From Selaginella tamariscina (taxonomy: Eukaryota; Streptophyta; Lycopodiopsida; Selaginellales; Selaginellaceae), in NCBI GenBank assembly GCA_003024785.1, contig PUQB01000011.1, positions 1,164,708 to 1,228,707 of the forward strand: a stretch of DNA of 64,000 nt. The letters are read 5' to 3'. The notes beneath the pieces were generated by a model. That model was not told where the DNA came from. It saw only the letters and a program-made list of their open reading frames with translations, and did not search any database. Each line of letters begins with the position of its first letter. Within the stretch, counting starts at the first letter, position 1. Made by a program: the position numbers and the translations under genes. Of the stretch, positions 47,441-58,869 are shown piece after piece.

Positions 47441-48038
47441 TTGTCTCTTAACCTCTTGCTCCTTAGCATGGCTCAGTCGGAATGGCTTACGGTAAATGGC
47501 TTTCGTACCCTATTCCAGCTCCACACCTCTTGCATGTGGTAGCCATGAGGTAGCTCGGAGGGAAGACGTCAGCAAACTCCTCGCACAACAGCTTTGCTCA
47601 AGGTGACAGTAAAAGAACTTGTTTGGAGACTCAAGCTTTGTTCCAAACCAAGTGTCTTTCACTTCACTATACTCAAGCTTCATGTGCTTGGTGCTCCACT
47701 AGATCTTAGGATCCACACGCACTAGCTTCGCAAGAAAGAAAGTCTCCACCAGTTGGGTTTTGCCAACCTCTAGCTGTAACTCCTCCACACAAGCAATTTA
47801 GCTTGTGTACAACTAAGTCCCAATCTCATATTGAGGCATAGTCTTCGTTCAGCTCCACCAGCTGGGTTTTGCCAACCTCAGTTGTAACTCCTCCACACAA
47901 GCACTGTAGCTCTGTGTGATAGTTGAGCCTTCAAATTCGTATAGACTTGCTTCTCCTTTGGACAATTGCCTTTTAGTGTCCAACGTCTCCACACAGGTGG
48001 TATTATCCCTTCCTACCAGGCACTCATCTCGAACCTTG

Positions 48039-48052
48039 CCTCCGATACCAAT
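48039..48052 (-). promoter_or_regulatory. Primer binding site of the nested Ty3 element
   Basis: TGGTATCGGA (48050-48041, minus strand) starts two bases inside the 5' LTR and resembles the initiator-methionine tRNA site TGGTATCAGA used by many plant LTR elements. Confidence 0.75.
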
Positions 48053-48261
48053 TGTTAGGCACCACTACGTACAAACTAGAGACCCTCACAAAACCAACCG
48101 ACCTCTCCCGAGCTGTCTCTAGTCTCCACACGCTGCTCTCCAAAAGGCTTCCCATCTTAGGGTGCCCTTAATTATCTTAGATCTAGGTATAGCTCTTTAG
48201 GAATATTCTAGCTCATACCTTTCTAGGGAATATTCTTTGATTTGTTATATGGGTCGTAACA
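48053..48261 (-). repeat. 5' LTR of the nested Ty3 element
   Basis: Matches 45109-45313 closely (TGTTACGACCCATATAAC to GTGGTGCCTAACA). The differences are few, so the nested insertion is relatively young compared with its host LINE. Confidence 0.9.
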
Positions 48262-48265
48262 CCCA

Positions 48266-50862
48266 CAGACCACGTCAAGGGGAGTTTACTAACCAACGGG
48301 GCGGACTCCATCGCCATTTCACCTGGTTTTGCATCTTAACCCCCAACATCGGGATCCACACCCTCTCCATAAGATCTCTCTCGTTCAAGTCCCCCCCTCC
48401 CATGCAACTTCGTGATGTGAGGCAACTGTTGATACCAAGGTCGTCCAGAAGAAGACCACTGTCCGTTGAATGGACCATCTTTGCCCCTTAACACTCCCTC
48501 ATTCCGCGTGTGCCGAATTGCCCACATCACGCATCCCCGAATAAAATACCACTGAGAAGGAGACAACCCTTTGCGGCTCTTCCACCACATCCAAAGCTAG
48601 CCCCGGGCTGAAACCTGGAGGTTCGTCCCCATCCACCTTTACAACCCATACCCCGGCTGATTTGGTGAGATAACTTGCATGCTCTCCCAAACAAACTAGC
48701 TCCCATCTCAGCCATGCGTCCTGCCGACTCACCTATTTTATCACTCTCAGGATACACACCCAGACTTCTTGTGTGCAAATGCATTTCCAAAAGCAGTGCC
48801 GTTCTGATTTCCTGAATCCCACACGCGTCGCACCCCTGAAACGGGAGTCCCCAAATATTCCCACGTACTGCCAAACTATTCTGCAAAAGCATCCAAAACA
48901 TTGCCTTGATTGCTATGGCCATGGACCCGACCATAGTTCGCGGCCAAACTCCCTGCACAAGCCCCGTGGAAGCCCGGCTGCGTGTAAATGATCGGCCAAC
49001 TTGGATGCTGGCCGCCGACCCAGTAACAGCTTTCTGCCCATACATGGCTGATAGTTGAAAAAACATCTCCCTGTCTCTCCCGCTATCCACCTCCACGCCT
49101 TGAGGTCAAAATCCAGCTCCTCCACGATCCCCTTGCGAAAGAGGTAGAGCACTCTCCACTCCCCATGCTTGACAGACAGATCTATACTTGGATATTTCCT
49201 TTCCATGTCCACCACTCTTGCTAATCGTGCCGTTGCCAAGTCGGGTAGGAGGGTAATCTCTATCCTATGTGGCTGTAGTAACCCGTCTCTCTTGATACCG
49301 GAATCGCGCCCCTTCCTTGCCCGCTGCATCGTATACAAACCAGACCATTTGAACACCCTGCTCCTCTAAGATCAGCCAATCCCCTATCCGGACCTCCTGT
49401 GATTGCCAGTCGCCCATCTCACACAGACAATCCCACACATACAAGAGTCCTGGTTGCGCGACACATTGTGTCCGACACCGCCTGTACATGGTGATCTTCC
49501 CACCATTGGATCCACTGAGTCACCGAGTCTGGCTTGTCCAATGATTATCGTAGATCCTCTAGTTGTTGAACTCTTTGCAGCCCCACCTTGTGCCATCTTC
49601 TGAAACAATCACGCAACGATTGTGGCATCCACTCATTCCCCAATACCCAACCTTCCTCGAACTGCATCAACTCATGTAGAAAAATTGGATGTCGTAGGTA
49701 CTCCGCCCGACATCTAGGGGCCAACGGGTACAACGTCGCCTTGAGTTTCTCCCATGTGCCAAGAAGCTTACCTGTAAAAGAGTCCAGAGCATCGGAAGTC
49801 GAAGTGTTGACGTTGCCAAGAACCAAACACTGTCTTGCGCCCACTATACCACACCCAGAACCACGAGCCAGCCGCACTCGCTCCACAACATCCCTCAGCA
49901 AGATCTTCCACGATTGTTGACCTGGTGATAACTCCCTGACTACCAGCTTGACTAGGAGTGCCGAGACACTTCCACTGGTGGGATCAAGCCCAACCCCCCT
50001 TCCGCCTTCGGCATGGTGCATGATTCCCATCTCACTCGAGCTTGGTATCATTCGACGACCCGCTCCTTTCCAGATATAGGCTCGCAACATGGATTCGATT
50101 TTCCGCATTGTCTCTATGGTGATGCTCCATGCCCCAGCAAAGAACCAAAGGCTCCCGAGCAATACACTATTGGCCACTGTGGCCCGAGCAAGGAAAGACA
50201 GCTTCCTTTTCCCCCACTGGGTAATATGACTAGCCACACGTTCTAGCACAAACGTACTCTGACATGCCGGGTCATATCGTGTGCCAAGCTAGAAACTAAG
50301 ATATCTTGTGGTGGCGCCCCTTGCTATCCATTGAAAGCCCCAATCATGTCCCCAGTTCGGATGGTCACCATCTCCAAGCCAGATCCCCTTTGACTTGCCC
50401 CAGTTGGTCTTCGCTCCAACAGCCAAGTTAAAGCGCTCCAACAATCGCTTCACTGTGTCCAGGTTCTCCACATCCCCTGCCAGTACGAGTCCCGCGTCAT
50501 CCACAAACAGGCTGTCTAGAACCTCTTGGTCAATGCGTGCATCCTCATCCATCATGTCACCCGCCAGAACGGGCAGGGGAATGCTCGTGGTCTCCGGGTC
50601 TACGTGCTAAGAGGTGGGCGTGCAGTGCCTCTGCTTGCATGAGGAACAAGTATGGGGCCAAGGGGCATCCCTAATGAACGGATCTCCTCAACTCCACCAT
50701 TCGGCTCATCCGCCCATTGAGGAGAAGGCAACTCTTCGATCGGCAATACAAGCGGGACACCCATCTCACAAACACCCACGGGATCCCCTTCTTCTCCATC
50801 ACCGCCTCCATGAATGTCCAGTCCACCCTGTCGTACGCTTTCTCAGCGTCCAGCAATAGCAA
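48266..50862 (-). pseudogene. LINE reverse transcriptase fragment with zf-RVT region
   Basis: Minus-strand order: LLLDAEKAYDRVDWTFMEAV (50862), FVDDAGLVLAGDVENL with the catalytic F-x-DD (near 50500), NWGKSKGIWLGD, then KRKLSFLARATVANSVLLGS (near 50200), the thumb-like region of plant L1-type LINEs. IKAMFWMLLQNSLAVRGN and C-x2-C (near 48850) recall the zf-RVT domain. Frames break at about 50560, 49540, 49300 and 48600. The N-terminal half, including the endonuclease, is absent, consistent with 5' truncation on insertion. Confidence 0.8.
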
Positions 50863-50876
50863 GCAATAAGTTTATT

Positions 50877-51270
50877 ATGTTTGTGTGTGTAGGTGTATGG
50901 GTGTATCACATACACACAAATAATATAGATCATGCAAGGGTTTAACATATGTGTATCTTTGAGTTTGTTAAGTTTTCACGTACACACAATACATACATAC
51001 ACACATATATACACACATAGTACATATGTGAATGTGTCCCGTTAGTACATATGGATTGTGCATGGTGTGTGTGTGTGGAGAGAGAGAGTGTTGAAAAATT
51101 AATTTTACACACATTACATACATTAGTACACATATATACATATATACATACACACAAACATACATACATATTACATGTGTGAATGTGTTATATATAGTAC
51201 ACACAGTACATATGGATTATACATGCGTTTAACATAATGTTTTTGATAAAGAAGCAATAGATTGGGCATG
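50877..51270. repeat. Microsatellite/minisatellite DNA right of the LINE
   Basis: Continues the host sequence interrupted at 44768: GTGTATCACATACAC, CATGCAAGGGTTTAACATATG, GTGCATGGTGTGTGTG with (GA)n. Same modules as 26110-26960. Confidence 0.7.
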
Positions 51271-51777
51271 GTGACCCAACGATGATTATTCCAAATTATT
51301 CATTTATCTCGGTATGCCACATAGGCAGTAAGATAATATGTAAGCTAATATTAAAATTATGTAAACACTATTAATACTAAACACATATCAACTGTCACAT
51401 ATCATTACTTTTAATTTCTGTATAAAAAATTTATTATTCTTATAAAAAACACAAGAAAAATGCATAAAAATGCAAGTTGTAACTAAAATAAAAATGTCTA
51501 TAGTCCCATTTCTTAATAATTAATAATTTTAGTTATTTAATTAGCATTTTCTAATATTAAGGAATATTCTTTAAAATAATATATGTTTAAAAAAAGAATA
51601 TTCTTTAGAATATATGTTTGAAGACAGAATATTTTTTAAAACATTATATTACCCTTTAATAAATTATACCATTCATCAACCAAAAATGAATAACATTATA
51701 AAAGTAAAAGGTATTAAGTTATATAATATATTATTTTTAAGATTGTATGGGCTTAATAAAATTATTAAAGAGCATGA
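51271..51777. other. AT-rich segment
   Basis: Parallels 40740-40980 (CAAGTTGTAACTAAAAT, TATAGTCCCATTT, ACATTATAAAAGTAAAAGG). No gene seen. Confidence 0.5.
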
Positions 51778-52017
51778 ATGAACGTTGTAATTAAAATGGG
51801 AATGTCTATAGTCCCATTTTCTTAATATTGTAATTTTAATAATTTAATTAACATTTTAATATAAAGAAGATTTTTTTAGAATAATATATGTTTTAAAAAA
51901 GAATATTCTTTAAAATGTATGTTTAAAATATTAATAATTAATACATAAGTATTAATTAAAGACATTTTTTATATTCCCATTTTCATTTATCATTCCCATT
52001 TTAGTTACAATGTTCAT
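51778..52017. mobile_element. 240-bp MITE with terminal inverted repeats
   Basis: Left end ATGAACGTTGTAATTAAAAT and right end ATTTTAGTTACAATGTTCAT are inverted repeats. A 4-bp ATGA occurs on both sides (51774-51777, 52018-52021), and the empty site is visible at about 40975-40995 (AAAGAGCAAAAGGTACATTA). Inside are AT-rich runs and two TATAGTCCCATTT-like pieces. No coding capacity. The ends resemble the sequences at 18955 and 39146. Confidence 0.7.
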
Positions 52018-52920
52018 ATGAGAGGTACATTATATAAATATTTATATTAATATTAAAATATTAATATTTAAATATAACATTAATTAAAAATTTGTACTAG
52101 TAAATATATATATATATATATATATGCAAAATCCTATATAGTCAATCTTCCATATCTTTTTATAAATTTATATAAATTAAGTAGACAATTTAGTACTATT
52201 ATTAAAGAGTCTATTATAATTATGAATTTTAAATATACTATATTTTATAATTTTGTAATTATTTTAAGCTTCATAAAACATACATTCTCTTGCAATTTTG
52301 TTAATCGTGACTTTATTAACGCTTTTTGACATCCACCCATATTAAATGGATTTAAAATTTATAAAACATGCTATGTCTTTTTGATTGGGAGACCATGTTT
52401 TCTTTAGGCAATCATTATATCTTTTGCTCTCCTTCTCATGCCGCCTTTTTTGTGGTTTAAACCATGCAACCTTTACCATACTATTTTTTATGATAATTTC
52501 ATGTGTGTCGATAATTTGACCCATTCAAATAGGTTGATTATATGACACATTTGGAGTGATAAGGACGATCATCAATTTTTGAAAATCCTTGCAGCAATCA
52601 AAGTATGGTTAGGTTTTTAGTTCCTTTGTTTAACAAAGTGTGGGGTTTGCATTTCCACATCACTATTGACTTCTATGTCGTCTGTGCTCATTGATGTTAT
52701 TTCAATCTCTTATTGCCACCTTGTTTTAGGCCAAAAAAGGGTGATGCAATTCTGTACTTGTGACAATAGGCCCTTTTAACTCTCGAATAACAGTCTTCCA
52801 ATAGTTACCATATGCTTATATAGTTCTAAATAACCAGTTGCCTTATCAAAATTCTTTTAAACCATGCCACATATTTTTTAATGCAATCAATAATAAGCTC
52901 TTGTTCCTTGAGCTGGGCAC
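52018..52920. other. AT-rich region, probable 3' end of the DUF7869-like copy 3
   Basis: Minus-strand frame 52524-52342 has KNSMVKVAWFKPQKRRHEKE, shared with 41475-41275. Between 52560 and 52900 the minus strand reads in pieces (KKYVAWFKRILI, FGLKQGG) that might be C-terminal exons. Too decayed to define. Confidence 0.4.
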
Positions 52921-52965
52921 TCAATGGAATAGGCTTTTCATTCTCTCCACTTTTGAAGAGTATTG

Positions 52966-53032
52966 AGCATCTCCAACAGGTCCATGAAGAAGTGCAACAT
53001 CATCTTCAATGCGCTCGGGATTTGCAACATAG
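52966..53032 (+). mobile_element. 67-bp fragment of the Ty3/gypsy pol inside the DUF7869-like gene
   Basis: TTGAGCATCTCCAACAGGTC through CGCTCGGGATTTGCAACA matches 8300-8367 and 32236-32303 of the gypsy copies, with no LTR or other domain around it. It looks like filler DNA captured at a double-strand break repair. Confidence 0.75.
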
Positions 53033-54374
53033 TGGCACAAGGTGCCCCTCTTTGATATACTATTTGAGAAATTTTTAAAGTATGGCACCTCAGTCACAAG
53101 CAAAGCACAACTTTTTTTGGAGATGTAATTTTCAAAAAGATCCATCATATGTGGTAAGGTAAGTGCACTTGTCCTTTTTGTAGAGTTGGAGACCTTGCTG
53201 AAGAATGCATCAATATTTTCATGAGTGTGACCAACCATAAGGAAACTGAGCATGATTGTCTCAAACACCCTTTGGCAACAAGCATTGACAAGTATGCTAG
53301 TACATATCTAGAAAATAAAAGTAAGTATGATCTTGAGAAACTCTTAACTAAAATGATTTACCTATTTTTGTTCTCACCTGCACAATTATTCATTTATAAA
53401 AGCAGCTTATTTGATATTAAGGACACATGTACACTATGTGAGTTAGATCCCTCCACTAAACCAAACTCTCAACAAGGTCATCTATTTTTTGTGCAGGCTG
53501 TTGACAATGCCTCTCGTATTCCCAAGTAGCCTCAAGTGCAGATGTGTTCATGAGAACATTATATAGAGGTTGAAGGTGTTATTTCTTCACTTTGAGATCA
53601 CCCATAGGACTTGTTTGTGAGTGGGCTTCAAGGTTTCTGAAACACATGACCAACGACCCAATTGTGAAATTAGAGTCATTAGACCAATGTGGAAGTGAAA
53701 AGTGTCTATATGATTCATAATCGTGTCCATATGTTAGCACACCTGTCAATGAAATTGGAAGTTTCATGATATTTCCAAGGCACTTTGGTGTTGCAATGAG
53801 CTTTGGAATGCTAGTCTTTGAATGATCCATCTTGTTGTGGATCAAGAACAAGTATTCTGATGGGCGTGACACAGAAAGCATGCGGTATGCATAGTGCTAA
53901 GATTGACAAGTTTGTTGTGCAATCATGTGGGCCTCCATCTTCTTTTGAATGGTAGTGATCTCCACCAAGGTTTTTGCATACAGCCTTCAATGATGTACAA
54001 GTGTCACACTTAGAAAAGCTAAAGTGTTTTGCAATCTCCACATCCTTAAAATGAGTATTCCATATGTTGTTGAAGGTACCACCAGTGTAGATTGTTTGGA
54101 GCCTCATCAAACTGAGGCACTTGTTCACATGTTCACATAGCTTCAATTGAGTGTAGATTGAAAGTAAAACCTTGAGATTTTCCCTAACCCCTGCATTTGT
54201 GGTACGGCATTTGTCAGGCATCTTATTTGCATTTGCTTTCACAAAAGCCTTTAGTATCTCTATGGCTGCCATAATGTGAGAGCAGATTTTGACCAGGCGA
54301 GTGTTCCCATGTATTGAGGTGCGCGCTCCATTTAGCCACTCATCCCTCCGACGGTAGAACGTGGTCTTTGGGAT

Positions 54375-55886
54375 TGTCATGGTTTCTACTATGACTCTCC
54401 TTTTACTTTGGATGTTGACTGTTGTTACCTACTGTACTATGTTCATAAGCCCTAGGTGTAGAAGAAACAAATCCACTTAGTGCACTTGAATAAGAGTTTT
54501 CTAGATGGAAGTACTAGCTTCGCCCAAAGTTTCTTGCAAATACTTAATAACACTCGGCTGGACCATCACTAGATATGTCTTGGTTTGGTTTTGGGTGGCT
54601 TCGGTGAGTTTGGCATGTCGAATATGGGTAGAAACACCCTTAGGGTTGACCTAACCCTAGGGTTTTCCCCTTAGGTTAGGGTTTAAAGGTTAATGGGTCA
54701 TTAATTAACTCACCAAGTATATTCTCTCTGGGAATGAGATTCCGTGCCAGCCCACTTTATGTAAATAGGAAAACGGGGGGGGGGGGCTCTGTCACATAAA
54801 TAAGGTAGAGTATGTAGAAGTGAGGGTTCCTAAATTCGTAATTGAGCTCGTTACTCTTCTCCCGGTGCAAGCTCTAGCTTGTGTCGTCAAAGCACAACCC
54901 TCTATTGTGCTGCCCTAACTTTCAGATGACATGGGTACATCCCACCTTCGGGGTAGCTCACCCTTAACATTGGCGAATCCATGCCTAGAAGGTCTTGTTG
55001 GAATGCACGTTCCAAGAGGCAAGGTTGAGGCTTGTCTCTAACCTCCTCCTCCACGTCAAGTTAGGTGTAGCACTCGTTGCCAAGCAAGGCACATTCATGT
55101 CCTTGTCGGATTATGGGTGTGGGATCTTGTTTGACATGTTCACATTACCCAATTCATGAAGGTTCACTAAGGGGTTCTAGAGTTAGCATTTAGGAGCCAC
55201 GTTTGTGGCACTTAGTGCAATTTTGAATCTAAGGGCTATGGCGTGATAACCACATCGTGGAAGGCAATGTCACATGGAGATGAGACACTGGGCTAGACAT
55301 CACATGATACAACGCCTGAGGCATGCCTTTGGGGTTGTATCATGGGTTTATCGCCAAGGGGTTGGATACTCTAGCAAACAGGCATGTTTATGCTCGCACT
55401 AGGGTGCTAAGCCTTGGGTAATTGCTTAGGGGAGGTTAGGTCTCATAACTAGGTGTGCTTAGGCACACTTGGCTAGGGGAATGTTCTCCTTGGAATCCAG
55501 GGGTTGAACAACCTAAGCTTGTTCATGGTTCAGGGTACCCCTTGTCGCCCTAAAGGGTTGTACTCCCAGATGAGGGTGATTCCTCAAAGGGTAAGTGACG
55601 ATGCCTTAGCTCTATCATGGGGGTATGTGTGAGACACATCTCCTTTGTGGGGTTAGGGCATGAGCCTATCTAGGAGGATCCTAAAGTCTACTCGGGTTAT
55701 CCTTTAGAGTTAAGGGGATGGTCATTCTAGGAGACTTAGGTAGGACTCTAAGTCTTTTGCCTAATTGGGCTCTTAAGTCAGACTCTTAGGGTTATCTTGG
55801 AAGATTTAGCGTTGCTCACATAAGATGATGACGCCGAATGGCCACTTAGCAGCCAGGTGTTGGCCCTTTGGGTTAAAACTTTGATA
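54375..55886 (+). mobile_element. Solo LTR of the second LTR family (copy in DUF7869-like gene)
   Basis: Begins TGTCATGGTTTCTACTATG and ends AAAACTTTGATA. GGAT borders both sides (54371-54374 and 55887-55890), and removing the segment restores the order found at about 36460-36490 in copy 2 of the host gene. A 12-G run lies at 54775-54786. It is shorter than the 59991 copy because of internal deletions. No coding region recognised. Confidence 0.85.
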
Positions 55887-56764
55887 GGATCCTATATATA
55901 GTGTATCAAGCTTTGAAGCAGATGGCCACCTTATTAAATACTATGGATGTACTCTGATAACCTGTGTCCAAGGTCATTCCATTAATACACCCAGTTAGTG
56001 CAGCATATGCAAACTCATGTCTTTGCTTTTGGGTGAGCATACAAAAGGCATGTCTACATTGGGTAATTTCATTCCGATCTGCCATCTGACAACACTTCTT
56101 CTTGCAACAGTTAATCGTGAAAATGTTAGCAACGCTTGCCAAAGATGTAGGATTCATCTTGACCCTCTTGTTAGAACTTGCAGGGGCAGATCTGCAACTC
56201 ATGAATCACCTTTTCCTTACTATAGGACCAATGCAAGAAACCTCTTCAAATATGGGTTGTCCTTCTGGGTTATTATTATTGAAATCCAACTTTGGATATG
56301 TTGAACCATCTCGCCGTCTTAATTCAGATGTTCACCACTTCACGGGGGATCCAAGATGCAATGTGCCATTAGGTGAAACCTTTATCATAACTACACCAAT
56401 GAAGTAGGCCCTTAGTTTTTCTTTTGATACGGTTGCCATTGGATTTACAAATGTGATGATGCCCCTCCAACCTCAATCTCATGAAGAAAGAAAATCACCT
56501 CATCCATCACAACAGGCAAGCCATCATCTAGTGAACTCATTCTGCATTCTCTGTATAAGCCTTGACTTCATCCACATTTCACAATACAGGAAACCCTCTT
56601 CAAATTCCATTCCAAGAACCTCAACATGCTTGCACCCATACGTACACACAAGATCCTTGGGCAATATTATGACATGATGCATTATCATCTCGAACTTCCA
56701 TAGTTCCAGTGCTAACTATCTTATTGTTCTGAAAAAGAAATACTTTATTTCCAATATTAAACAT

Positions 56765-56914
56765 ATTGTTCTGCACATAAATAATTATGTCATTTATGAT
56801 ATTTGTTAATGCATTATGCAAAAAAAATGTGAATTGAGGGTGCTTAATATATATGCGTGTCCAATAAATATAATTATATATAAGTATAGATTATCATGCT
56901 TGATTAATACAAGT
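56765..56914. promoter_or_regulatory. 5' region of DUF7869-like copy 3
   Basis: Between the start codon and array A. It contains a conserved stretch also present at 11465-11605 and, inverted, at 35417-35568 (ATAAATAACACAATTATTTATGTGCAG type), with a likely 3' splice site ahead of the start, so a 5' leader intron is possible. Confidence 0.35.
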
Positions 56915-57830
56915 GGTGGCAGGATTAATCCCGCCACCCCTTCCTGCCCTAATAGAATGGTGGGAGGATTAATCCCAATGACTCTTTTCGACGGGGAAAA
57001 GTCAGCAAGATTAATCTAGCCCACAACTCTCTCCGACGCGGAAGAGTCAGCTAGATTAATCTTGCCCACGATTCTCTTCGACACAGAAGAGTCTGCGGGA
57101 TTAATCTTGCCCACGATTCTCTCTGACACAGAAGAGTCTGCGGGATTAATCCCGCCAATGCTTCCTTTAACGAGGAAGAGGTGGCGGGATTAATCCCGCC
57201 CACAACCCTTTTCGACGGGGAAGAGGTGGCGAGATTAATTCCATCAATGCTTCCTCGCCTCCTAGAATTGGGGTGGGATTAATCCCACCCACCATTTAAG
57301 AGACAAAAGCATTGGCAGGGTTAATTCACCTTAAAAAATGGTGGGCATGATTACATATTGGCTTATTATGATGTGCCATTTGGTAAAACTACTTTAAGGG
57401 TTTAGGATCCATTAGGATTGCACTATAATTCGTTATGAATTTATCCCATTCACATTTCCTCTTTAATTAGAATTCCTAGCTAGCCAAGATTTCATATAAA
57501 TCTTGAAGAGGTGGCAGGATTAATCCACCAATGCTTCTTTGCCTCCTAAACTAGTCGGCGGGATAAATCTCGCCCACAATTCTTTAAAACAGGGAAGGGG
57601 TGGCAGGATTAATCCCACCATTCCTTCATTGCCTCTTAAAATAGTGGGTGAGATTAATCCCGCCCACAACTTTTTAAAACTAAGTCTGCCAACTCTTCAT
57701 TGTTTCAATGAATTGTCGGTGGGATTAATTCCGTTGGCTTTTCTAAGAGGCAGAGAAGCATTAGCGGGATTAATCCGGCCACCTCTTTTAGAAGGCAGAA
57801 AATGAATAGCCAGATTAATCCAGCCATCCC
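56915..57830. repeat. Palindrome array A (copy 3)
   Basis: About 17 palindromes. Centres from 56918 to 57315 lie 42-45 bp apart almost without exception. A perfect GGCGGGATTAATCCCGCC is at 57183-57200, and a fully paired variant GGGTGGGATTAATCCCACCC is at 57271-57290. A 170-bp gap without clear units (about 57340-57510) splits the array. Confidence 0.9.
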
Positions 57831-58869
57831 ATCGAGAACTCTTTAAGATCTCGACTAACCGAGAATCTTAAGTAAAAAAGATGTGTAAACGGGATATATC
57901 CTTAACGGATTATAACACAGTCCTAATGAATTCTAAACCCTAAATTCTAATTTTAAGAAAGAATGTAAGAGAGTGAATTTTTATAAGTATTTTTAAATTT
58001 GTTTATAATACTTACTTGTAAATAGCACTGAGGGTGCCATACTTTGCTATAAACAATAGTACACAATTTAATGTTGCTCCTGATCAAGGAAAGAGAAAAT
58101 TTGAAGAGAGAAAATTACAAAATTAAATAAACCCTTGTGAGGGAGAGAACTAAATTTGAATTTGAGTGAGAAATTAAAAGCATTTTCAAATTTACATGTC
58201 AAACTGATAATACTTATGTCAGAATTTTAAATTTTTGAAAAAAATTTTAAAATTTTAGATGAGTTGACATAAATAACCGACTCTCTGATATATATACTCT
58301 CTAATTCCAATTATTTTTATAAATTGCATTTAATGTATTTAACATTAACAAGTGATTCAAGCTATTTAATTTTACAAAATTTTAGTAATTATTCTACATT
58401 CTTAATATTCCAATATATATTATTAAGTATATATTATAAATATACATACTTATGCAATAGATAAAATGATATTATATTATGTATCATTTAAAATATATTC
58501 ATAGTGTGTATTTTAATATTATTTTCTTAATTATTCGAGTAATTAATCTACATTTCTTTATATTAATGGGATATTCTTTATTATTTTCTTTATATTCCAA
58601 GAATATTCCAATATTAAACCTATATTAATATATATTCTTAATTATTTGAGTAATTATTCAACAGTTACTTATATTAATGGGATTTTCTCAATTATTTTCT
58701 TATTATTTCAAGAATATTCCAATGTTAAACCTTATTATCAATATTAAATTAATATATATTATTAAAATATATATGACTATATATTAAATAAAATGATATA
58801 TTATTATGTATAATTTAAAATATGTTCATAATGTGTATATTAATATTATTTTCACTTTAATTCAATATT
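57831..58869. other. AT-rich spacer (copy 3)
   Basis: Direct counterpart of 12351-13640: TAAATTCTAATTTTAAGAAAGAATG, CTTGTAAATAGCACTGAGGGTGCC and the TATTAATGGGATATTCTTTATTATT modules. No conserved reading frame. Confidence 0.65.

Larger units (their letters stand above)
45109..48261 (-). mobile_element. Ty3/gypsy element, short LTR, internally deleted, nested in the LINE
   Basis: Two LTRs (45109-45313 and 48053-48261) are flanked by a perfect 5-bp duplication CCCAC (45104-45108 and 48262-48266). On the minus strand the primer site TGGTATCGGAGGC follows the 5' LTR and a purine tract precedes the 3' LTR. Internal length is about 2.7 kb, with pol pieces but no recognised gag. It belongs to a different lineage from the 27724 element: LTR about 205 bp and no chromodomain seen. 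Confidence 0.9.
44769..50864 (-). mobile_element. 5'-truncated LINE insertion with a nested Ty3 element
   Basis: AATAAGTTTATT flanks the segment on both sides (44757-44768 and 50865-50876). The outer flanks join to the same sequence order seen uninterrupted near 26100-26180 (CATTATATTATTA... then GTGTATCACATACAC). Between them is LINE reverse-transcriptase sequence on the minus strand (48266-50862), split from a 340-bp left part by the Ty3 element at 45109-48261. There is no obvious poly(A) at the left end, so the LINE assignment rests on the coding part and the 12-bp duplication. Confidence 0.75.
52921..56764 (-). pseudogene. DUF7869-like gene, copy 3 (interrupted by a solo LTR)
   Basis: Starts MFNIGNKVFLFQNNKIVSTG at 56764 and keeps the first exon open (RDDNASCHNIAQGSCVYVWV). 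KKKCCQMADRNEITQCRHAF and KQRHEFAYAALTGCINGM lie at 56202-55906. The solo LTR at 54375-55886 splits the gene, and the reading continues as KTTFYRRRDEWLNGARTSIH, HVNKCLSLMRLQTIYTGG, MLSVSRPSEYLFLIHNKMDH, and near 53268 FETIMLSFLMVGHTHENIDA followed by FFSKVSNSTKRTSALTLPHM. This copy preserves the sequence after GHTHENID that copy 2 lost (LFENYISKKSCALLVTEVPY). A piece of gypsy sequence sits in its 3' part. Role unknown; a DDE-like transposase-related family is my best guess. Confidence 0.6.

Noticed and set aside
48266-50862. Intact LINE able to move
   Set aside because: Multiple frame breaks and loss of the endonuclease half.
54375-55886. Intron of the DUF7869-like gene
   Set aside because: The segment has TG...TA LTR-type borders, a target duplication and a second copy in an unrelated place, so it is an insertion.
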